Shown here: positions 6,758-11,072 of the stretch, in pieces | Numbering within the stretch: the stretch's first letter is position 1 | Layout of the letters: each line of letters opens with the position of its first letter | Notes under the pieces: model-generated | The model's input: only the letters and a program-made list of their open reading frames with translations | Told to the model about the DNA's origin: nothing | Database searches by the model: none | Source: Clostridiales bacterium | GTDB taxonomy: Bacteria; Bacillota; Clostridia; Oscillospirales; Butyricicoccaceae | Direction of reading: 5' to 3' | Length of the DNA stretch: 11,072 nucleotides | Assembly: GCA_004555915.1 (NCBI GenBank) | Contig: SFJM01000051.1 | Span: forward strand, 1-11,072 | Program-made: the position numbers and the translations under genes

Positions 6758-7651
6758 TTAATCCTGTAGCATTTGCAAATAGGTGTCCAGTCGTTCGTTC
6801 ACATATCCTGCAAAGAGCTTCTCCATTGCGGAGAGGTCATGCTTCACATGGTATGCATCAAACGCATTGTAGTAGGCGATGCGATCGGTGAACTTGATGT
6901 CAATCGGCGGATACCCAGCCTTCATCAGTTCCAGGTTGACCAGCAATCGCCCGGTTCTGCCGTTACCGTCGATAAAAGGATGGATGCCCTCAAATTCAAT
7001 ATGGAATCGAGCCAGCTTGGTAACGATATGCTCCGTGCTGCTTCCGTAGTCAATCATTAACTGCTCCATCTTTGGCTGTATCAGATAGGGCTGAACCGGC
7101 TCATGTTGAGCGCCCATGATATGAACTGGAACGCGGCGATAAACGCCACGGTCGTCCTTTTTGTCCGCAAGCACCAGATAATGAATCTGTTTAATGATGC
7201 TCTCGCTCATGGGTACTTGTTCTTTTACCAGCTCACGAACATAGTCAAAGGCTTCTTTATGACCGACCGCCTCCATATGATCTTTCAACGGTTTTCGGTC
7301 AATAGTCAGGCCGCGCAAAACCAAGTCGGTTTCACGAAGCGTCAGCGTGTTCCCCTCGATAGCATTGGAGTTGTAGGTAAATTCTACCGTAAACTCCTCA
7401 TTGAGCCGTGCAACTTCTCCTTCTGTCAGAGGGCGTCTGGAATCCAGTTCGATTTTCTTACGATCAATCATTTCCAGCAGGCTTTCGCTGGATTTATACC
7501 TGCCATCGGCTGGCTTCACTGCATCCACTGGGATCTTCCATGCGCGACCTTGCCGATAGGCTCCGGGAATTTTCCCCTCAGAGCACAGAATCCGAACACG
7601 TCTGTCTGAAATGCCCCATTTTTCTGCAGCTTCATTTACGGACATGAACAT
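6758..7651 (-). CDS. Fic family protein with N-terminal helix-turn-helix domain
   Basis: It is a 297-residue protein with two parts. Residues about 3-45 (MSVNEAAEKWGISDRRVRIL, GRAWKIP) look like a MerR/excisionase-type DNA-binding domain. The rest is a Fic domain with the complete catalytic motif HPFIDGNGRTGR at 224-235 and, ahead of it, the inhibitory helix motif SNAIEG at 95-100 ([S/T]xxxE[G/N], class II). Such enzymes usually transfer AMP from ATP to a protein side chain; the target here is unknown. The ATG at 7651 is supported by GGAGG seven bases upstream; an earlier GTG at 7657 would lie inside that site. It sits between terL and portal with its own promoter, repeated boxes and terminator, so it is probably an accessory moron gene. 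The DNA-binding domain suggests autoregulation, which is inferred. Confidence 0.93.
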   Translation of the reverse strand: MFMSVNEAAEKWGISDRRVRILCSEGKIPGAYRQGRAWKIPVDAVKPADGRYKSSESLLEMIDRKKIELDSRRPLTEGEVARLNEEFTVEFTYNSNAIEGNTLTLRETDLVLRGLTIDRKPLKDHMEAVGHKEAFDYVRELVKEQVPMSESIIKQIHYLVLADKKDDRGVYRRVPVHIMGAQHEPVQPYLIQPKMEQLMIDYGSSTEHIVTKLARFHIEFEGIHPFIDGNGRTGRLLVNLELMKAGYPPIDIKFTDRIAYYNAFDAYHVKHDLSAMEKLFAGYVNERLDTYLQMLQD

Positions 7652-7669
7652 AGACACCCCTCCAATCTA

Positions 7670-7745
7670 CCGATATTATACCCCGTTATCGGAATAATAT
7701 CAAGCAAATCGGAATAATGCTAACCAAATTATCGGAATAATATCA
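7670..7745. promoter_or_regulatory. Repeated operator boxes at the Fic promoter
   Basis: The 11-mer ATCGGAATAAT occurs three times on the plus strand, starting at 7688, 7708 and 7731. The first and third copies match over 15 bases (ATCGGAATAATATCA). Offsets of 20 and 23 bp put the first two on about the same helix face. In addition CCGATA (7670-7675) and TATCGG (7687-7692) form an inverted pair across the -10 box. The arrangement looks like a multi-site operator; the obvious candidate ligand is the helix-turn-helix domain of the Fic protein itself, which is an inference. Confidence 0.75.
7675..7703 (-). promoter_or_regulatory. Sigma-A type promoter of the Fic gene
   Basis: In minus-strand sense a -35 box TTGATA (7703-7698) and a perfect -10 box TATAAT (7680-7675) are separated by 17 bp, the optimal spacing. 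The ATG lies 23 bp downstream of the -10 box, so the transcript leader is short and holds only the ribosome binding site. Repeated boxes overlap the -35 and spacer, implying repression. Confidence 0.85.
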
Positions 7746-7757
7746 GCGTGAATAGCT

Positions 7758-9359
7758 TCAAAGAAATAGGATACCTCTCTCATCATACACAGAGGCACCC
7801 ACATCGTTGCCACAGCGAATCGCTCTGTCCAGCCCCATGATGGTGGCAATAGCACCGTCAATCTTTTCTGTAGATTTTTCCTTGTCAGCCTTGATATTGC
7901 CAGCCGGGTCGGTGCGGATAAAAATATTATCCATCATCCAGCGGAGCACCGGGTGACCGCCGTGGGCCAGTTTTTGCTCCAGCGTCAGCTTCATCAGTTC
8001 TTTGGTCGGAGGCGACATATCCTTGAAGCCCTGACCGAAGGGCACGACCGTGAAGCCCATACCCTCCAAGTTCTGCACCATCTGGACGGCACCCCAGCGG
8101 TCAAAGGCAATTTCACGGATATTAAACCGTTCCCCCAGTTGCTCGATGAATTTTTCGATATAGCCGTAGTGTACGACATTACCCTCTGTGGTTTGAAGAA
8201 ATCCTTGTCGTTCCCATACATCGTATGGAACATGATCGCGCCGGACACGCAGGTCAAGAGTCTCCTCCGGTATCCAAAAATATGGGAGAATGACATACTT
8301 GTCGTCCTCATCCTGCGGTGGAAATACCAACACAAAAGCCGTAATGTCTGTCGTGGAAGATAGGTCGAGACCGCCATAGCAGACTCTTCCCTCCAAGTCA
8401 TCCTCATTGACCTGAAAGGAGCAGGCATCCCATTTCTCCATCGGCATCCAGCGGACAGCCTGCTTCACCCATTGGTTCAAACGGAGCTGCCGGAAGGAGT
8501 TTTCCTCCCCCGGGTTCTGCTTCGCCGATTCACAGGCAGCCTTTACTTTGTCAATTCCCACTGTAATGTCGAGGGACGGATTTGCCTTCTTCCAAACCTT
8601 TGGGTCAGTCCAATCGTCGGTCTCATCCGCACCGTAGATAACGGGATAGAAGGTCGGATCAATCTTACGTCCCTCCAGTATATCCTTAGCTTTCTGATGT
8701 GTTTCATAGCAGATGCTATTGGTGTCTGTTCCTGCTGTGGTAATCAGGAAGTAGAGCGGCTGCATTCTGGCATCGCCGGAACCTTTGGTCATAACATCAA
8801 ACAGCTTCCGATTCGGCTGGGTATGCAGTTCATCAAACACCACGCCGTGAATGTTGAATCCGTGCTTGGAATATGCCTCCGCAGATAACACCTGATAGAA
8901 GGAGTTGGTCGGCGTGTAAATGATCCGCTTCTGAGATGCCAGTATTTTGACCCTCTTATTCAGCGCTGGACACATCCGCACCATATCTGCCGCTACGTCA
9001 AACACGATGGTGGCCTGCTGCCGGTCTGCAGCGCAGCCGTATACCTCGGCACGTTCCTCCCCGTCACCGCAGCATAAAAGCAGGGCCACCGCAGCAGCAA
9101 GCTCCGATTTTCCCTGCTTCTTTGGAATTTCAATATATGCGGTATTAAACTGGCGGTATCCATTCGGCTTGAGTATACCAAAAATGTCCCGGATGATCTG
9201 TTCCTGCCAGTCAATCAGTTCGAAGGGCTTTCCTGCCCAGGTTCCTTTGGTGTGACAGAGACATTCAATGAAGGAAACAGCATAATCCGCCGTCTCCTTG
9301 CTATACACGGAGTCCTTTGCTTTGAACTTCGTCGGCTTGTATTTTTTCAGTTTTCGCAC
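7758..9359 (-). CDS. terL: Terminase large subunit (TerL, HK97/Terminase_1 type)
   Basis: It is a 533-residue packaging motor and nuclease. N-terminal ATPase: Walker A-like PKKQGKS at 79-85 and Walker B VVFDEL at 173-178, followed by a motif with LITTAGT near 206. C-terminal RNase H-like nuclease: acidic positions in GGLDLSS (Asp332), FDRWG (Asp420) and KIDGA (Asp501). Length is normal for the family. The frame is open to 9455, but I choose the GTG at 9359 (MRKLKKYKPTKF) because GGAGG lies eight bases upstream and because the upstream residues (for example SGCFLCRSE) are encoded by the hairpin leader and do not look like family sequence. A small terminase subunit is not seen next to it. The Fic cassette separates it from the portal gene. 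Confidence 0.95.
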   Translation of the reverse strand: MRKLKKYKPTKFKAKDSVYSKETADYAVSFIECLCHTKGTWAGKPFELIDWQEQIIRDIFGILKPNGYRQFNTAYIEIPKKQGKSELAAAVALLLCCGDGEERAEVYGCAADRQQATIVFDVAADMVRMCPALNKRVKILASQKRIIYTPTNSFYQVLSAEAYSKHGFNIHGVVFDELHTQPNRKLFDVMTKGSGDARMQPLYFLITTAGTDTNSICYETHQKAKDILEGRKIDPTFYPVIYGADETDDWTDPKVWKKANPSLDITVGIDKVKAACESAKQNPGEENSFRQLRLNQWVKQAVRWMPMEKWDACSFQVNEDDLEGRVCYGGLDLSSTTDITAFVLVFPPQDEDDKYVILPYFWIPEETLDLRVRRDHVPYDVWERQGFLQTTEGNVVHYGYIEKFIEQLGERFNIREIAFDRWGAVQMVQNLEGMGFTVVPFGQGFKDMSPPTKELMKLTLEQKLAHGGHPVLRWMMDNIFIRTDPAGNIKADKEKSTEKIDGAIATIMGLDRAIRCGNDVGASVYDERGILFL

Positions 9360-9381
9360 ATTTCTCACCTCCGAACGGCAC

Positions 9382-9441
9382 AAAAAGCAGCCGCTTTTCA
9401 GCGACTTCTGTGACGAGATACAGAGCCAGGCGGCTCCGTAT
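9382..9441 (-). promoter_or_regulatory. Structured leader before terL: two hairpins, the second terminator-like
   Basis: In minus-strand sense the first hairpin pairs ATACGGAGCC with GGCTCTGTAT (9418-9441, one G-U, 4-nt loop). The second pairs AGTCGCT with AGCGGCT (9389-9406, one G-U) around a GAAA tetraloop and is followed by GCTTTTTG. The second looks like a weak intrinsic terminator or attenuator and ends shortly before the terL ribosome binding site. The remaining bases from 9442 to 9491 show no clear signal. Confidence 0.55.
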
Positions 9442-9491
9442 CCGGAAAAATTCAATTTCGGTAGTTCTAAGTGATTTCCTATGTTTTGGAG

Positions 9492-9782
9492 TTATGGAAC
9501 GGAAAAGTCTGTTTCGTCATCCAGAAGGGCGAGTGCGAGTCGAAATCCCGTTTTCAGGCCATCGATATAATAGCCCTCGGAGGTAAGCGCAGTAACCGTA
9601 ATCTGTGCAGAAATAAGTCTTTCGAGAGAATCCATTCCCTGCTGGCTGAGCATAGCACGAAGCTGTTCTTCTTCGTTAACCAAGCATTCCGCTGCTTTTC
9701 CATACTCTGCGCTGCGTTGAAAGCTTTCCTCGTTTGGATGTATATTGCCGTAGAAGAAGTCCTCCAGAATCTTATGCTTCAT
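9492..9782 (-). CDS. DUF6809-like phage protein
   Basis: It is a 96-residue, acidic, helical protein that begins MKHKILEDFFYGNIHPNEES and continues FQRSAEYGKAAECLVNEEEQ; the end is GFRLALALLDDETDFSVP. The pattern L..L.YGNI.P.E..F.....Y..A and a C-terminal GFRLG/ALAL segment match a small family common in Clostridia prophages that I know as DUF6809. Its function is not established. The ATG at 9782 overlaps the end of the DUF4314 gene by 11 bp, so a longer start at 9827 inside that gene is rejected; GGAAGG about 12 bases upstream is a poor ribosome binding site, fitting translational coupling. It is the last gene before the terL leader. Confidence 0.75.
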   Translation of the reverse strand: MKHKILEDFFYGNIHPNEESFQRSAEYGKAAECLVNEEEQLRAMLSQQGMDSLERLISAQITVTALTSEGYYIDGLKTGFRLALALLDDETDFSVP

Positions 9783-10008
9783 CCAAATCACCAACCTTCC
9801 GACAGCGGTCAACACCATAGATGACATTCAATCCAGAGCCGTTATCCCAGTGCACCATAAGGCTGCCACTATCATCTACACCGCATACGGTGCCCATCGT
9901 ACCAACTGGAGGAGCCTGAACATCCTCCATCCGGATCAGTTCAACCCGTGTGCCAGACGGATAGAGCTGACGCAGGTACGCAACAATAGTCTTATTGGGA
10001 AATCGCAT
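9772..10008 (-). CDS. DUF4314 domain protein
   Basis: This 78-residue protein is nearly all one domain: it starts MRFPNKTIVAYLRQLYPSGT, then RVELIRMEDVQAPPVGTMGT and ends in MVHWDNGSGLNVIYGVDRCR. The motifs YP.GTRV.L..M.D..APP.GT.G.V, WDNGS.LNV and YG.D are those of DUF4314 (PF14192), an SH3-like small barrel common in phages and plasmids, without a proven role. The ATG at 10008 follows AGGAGG by nine bases; the in-frame codon at 10038 would be upstream of that site and is rejected. It overlaps the preceding gene by 17 bp and the next by 11 bp, so the three genes form a coupled unit. Confidence 0.88.
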   Translation of the reverse strand: MRFPNKTIVAYLRQLYPSGTRVELIRMEDVQAPPVGTMGTVCGVDDSGSLMVHWDNGSGLNVIYGVDRCRKVGDLDEA

Positions 10009-10729
10009 GTTCAGATACCTCCTTTGCAGCAGGAGCACCGCTCCGAAATGCGGAGCTGCCGGTCAGGTTCTTGAGCAGAATTTTACGGTAGACCTTATAC
10101 TTGTTACCAATAAAGCCCAATCGCAGAAGAAAGCAGCGGAAAGCATACTTTTCATTATCGGCAGGCTTCTCCGTAGCGGTGACACGTTTGGCGTTCTTTG
10201 CCATCGCGCACAGGTTGACAATAAAGTGCATATATGCCTGCGTGGTGTCTTCATCAAAGGTTCTCTGAAACCATGGGAAGGAAACGCGGGTATCGGTCAC
10301 TTCGATCGCTAAGTTGTCGGTTCCCAGAGCTTTCTTAATAAGGCCCTGCTTGCTGTCGATCAGCTTCCTCAGGTTTGCGAGGCTGTTTTCTGTGAAGCCG
10401 TCCAACGGCATGGAAACCACAAGGCTTTCGCTCTTCTCATCAGCAGGGTCGGTCTCCTGAGCAACTTCTTCGGTGTCTTCAGTCAGTTCTTCGGGAAGAG
10501 CCTCGGCGGTAAAGCCGGCGCTCTCTAGAGCCTCCAGAACCCTACGAATGGTTTCGATGTCAGTACGTTCATCGGCAATCAAAGTTCCATCCTTACTTAC
10601 AGTCAGATTATCGATGACATATGCGCAGGTGGGCATGAATTTGTACACTGCTTTCATACCAATGATGTTGGAAATGATTCCGACCATATTCTTGCGATCG
10701 ATGCCAGTAACGTTAAATCTGATTTCCAT
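9992..10729 (-). CDS. Phage 'virulence protein' family member of unknown function
   Basis: It is a 245-residue protein of a family that is frequent in Clostridia prophages and is annotated as virulence protein without demonstrated function. Layout: an N-terminal part MEIRFNVTGIDRKNMVGIIS (1-75), a strongly acidic linker (about 79-102, EELTEDTEEVAQETDPADEK), a second part with MPLDGFTENSLANLRKLIDS (107-126), FPWF near 151 and a basic C-terminus with EKYAFRCFLLRLGFIG (193-208) and LLKNLTGSSAFRSG. No signal peptide or membrane segment. The ATG at 10729 follows AAAGGAGG by eight bases; a start at 10771 is rejected because it would put that site inside the gene. It heads the three-gene unit before terL. 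A DNA- or packaging-related role is possible but not shown. Confidence 0.8.
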   Translation of the reverse strand: MEIRFNVTGIDRKNMVGIISNIIGMKAVYKFMPTCAYVIDNLTVSKDGTLIADERTDIETIRRVLEALESAGFTAEALPEELTEDTEEVAQETDPADEKSESLVVSMPLDGFTENSLANLRKLIDSKQGLIKKALGTDNLAIEVTDTRVSFPWFQRTFDEDTTQAYMHFIVNLCAMAKNAKRVTATEKPADNEKYAFRCFLLRLGFIGNKYKVYRKILLKNLTGSSAFRSGAPAAKEVSEHAISQ

Positions 10730-10940
10730 AGTGAAATCCTCCTTTGTGTTTTCCCCCTTTGGGGTAGTCACATATTCGCTCTAAAGGCACATGATAGCAA
10801 GGAGATCGTCCGAAAACGAAGAAAAAATGGCGTAGAAAATACCGCCAGGGTATTGTCTACAACTGACAAACCGGCGGCGACAGCGATTATTTGCTTATTT
10901 GGCCTGTAGGTGGGCCAATTTCAAAAGGAAAAGGCCTCTA
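10730..10940. other. Intergenic stretch between the transposase and the phage gene unit
   Basis: No open reading frame of note is present. It should contain the right end of the IS element, whose exact boundary I cannot place without a second copy. From the transposase side it holds a short hairpin after the stop, an inverted TTGGCC/GGCCAA pair near 10905-10924, a strong hairpin at 10832-10860, and the ribosome binding site of the next gene. No convincing sigma-A promoter was found, although a poor TTCGTT-18 bp-TATCAT pair exists. Confidence 0.5.
10822..10860 (-). terminator. Terminator-like hairpin downstream of the transposase gene
   Basis: On the minus strand GTAGACAATACC pairs with GGTATTTTCTAC around the 5-nt loop CTGGC (12 positions, one mismatch), and a run of six T residues starts four bases later (GCCATTTTTT). 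It would stop transcription entering from the IS side before the phage gene at 10729. It could alternatively belong to the end of the IS element. Confidence 0.6.
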
Positions 10941-10948
10941 TCAGGCCA
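10923..10948 (-). terminator. Possible weak terminator overlapping the transposase stop
   Basis: In minus sense GGCCT and AGGCC form a 5-bp stem around GATAG, overlapping the TGA stop codon, and TTTTCCTTTTG follows. The stem is short but GC-rich and the T-rich tail is right for an intrinsic terminator. Confidence 0.45.
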
Positions 10949-11072
10949 TAACCATATCCATGACCCCGTTTACACCGAGGAGATTTACCACCCTTCGGAA
11001 ATTATAGGCAAGGAAAGAAAGCGCGGTTTCAGCAGCCACCTTCACTTTCCCCTTTGTAAGAAGGTAACCGGC
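10941..11072 (-). mobile_element. C-terminal end of an IS1182-family transposase gene, runs off the right edge
   Basis: The minus frame is open from the window edge to a TGA at 10941-10943 and gives 43 residues, including GYLLTKGKVKVAAETALSFL followed by AYNFRRVVNLLGVNGV. The pattern YLLTKGKVKV..E.AL.FLAYN.RR..N..G is the typical end of DDE transposases of the IS1182 family. The DDE catalytic residues lie outside the window, so activity cannot be judged. The gene lies on the same strand as the phage genes and just upstream of them, so the IS sits inside or at the border of the prophage late region. No terminal inverted repeat can be assigned from this end alone. Confidence 0.85.

Noticed and set aside
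7688..7745. CRISPR-like repeat array
   Set aside because: There are only three short repeats with 9-12 bp between them, at a promoter. Operator boxes explain them better.
9360..9455. N-terminal extension of TerL from an ATG at 9455
   Set aside because: The added residues lie in the hairpin leader, lack resemblance to TerL, and a GTG with GGAGG at the right distance exists at 9359.
9992..10729. Taking the 'virulence protein' family name as evidence of a virulence factor
   Set aside because: The label is inherited annotation. The protein lacks a secretion signal and toxin motifs and sits in a phage late operon.
10754..10764. CCCC/GGGG inverted repeat before the gene at 10729
   Set aside because: It has four pairs with a 3-nt loop, too short to call a terminator or operator.

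Overview
This window is a minus-strand block of prophage late genes. It encodes the DNA-packaging, head, connector and tail genes of a siphovirus with an HK97-type head and a phi13-type tail. Every gene I accept is on the minus strand, so the transcription order runs from high to low coordinates. AGGAGG-type ribosome binding sites, mixed base composition and close similarity to families I know from Clostridia prophages suggest a gut Clostridia host (Oscillospiraceae or Lachnospiraceae). No host marker gene is present, so that placement is an inference.

Layout in transcription order. 11072-10941: the last 43 residues of an IS1182-type transposase. 10940-10730: a non-coding stretch with hairpins. 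10729-9492: three small overlapping genes, namely a phage 'virulence protein' family member, a DUF4314 protein and a DUF6809-like protein. 9491-9360: a structured leader with two hairpins, one terminator-like. 9359-7758: terminase large subunit. 7757-6701: a self-contained Fic gene with its own promoter, repeated operator-like boxes and terminator. 6679-3524: portal, ClpP-like head protease and HK97-type major capsid protein. 3450-2142: head-tail connector, head closure protein, HK97 gp10-like protein and a probable tail terminator. 2139-1558: major tail protein. 1561-1026: tail assembly chaperone with a programmed -1 frameshift. 909-1: tape measure protein, running off the left edge.

How they work together: TerL cuts DNA and pumps it through the portal into a head built from the capsid protein and matured by the protease. 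The four small genes join head to tail. The tail protein polymerises around the tape measure with help from the two frameshift-related chaperones. Tight start/stop overlaps show one co-translated unit, broken only by the Fic cassette and the leader before terL.

Two departures from the usual plan stand out. First, the Fic cassette between terL and portal looks like a moron: promoter with 17-bp spacing, three copies of an 11-bp box, and a terminator before the portal. Second, the tape measure gene has lost its start codon. Its first codons are replaced by a 111-bp imperfect palindrome with arms of about 40 bp, suggesting a MITE-like or IS-remnant insertion and a possibly tail-defective prophage. 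I did not find a clear, wholly new defence or mobile system.
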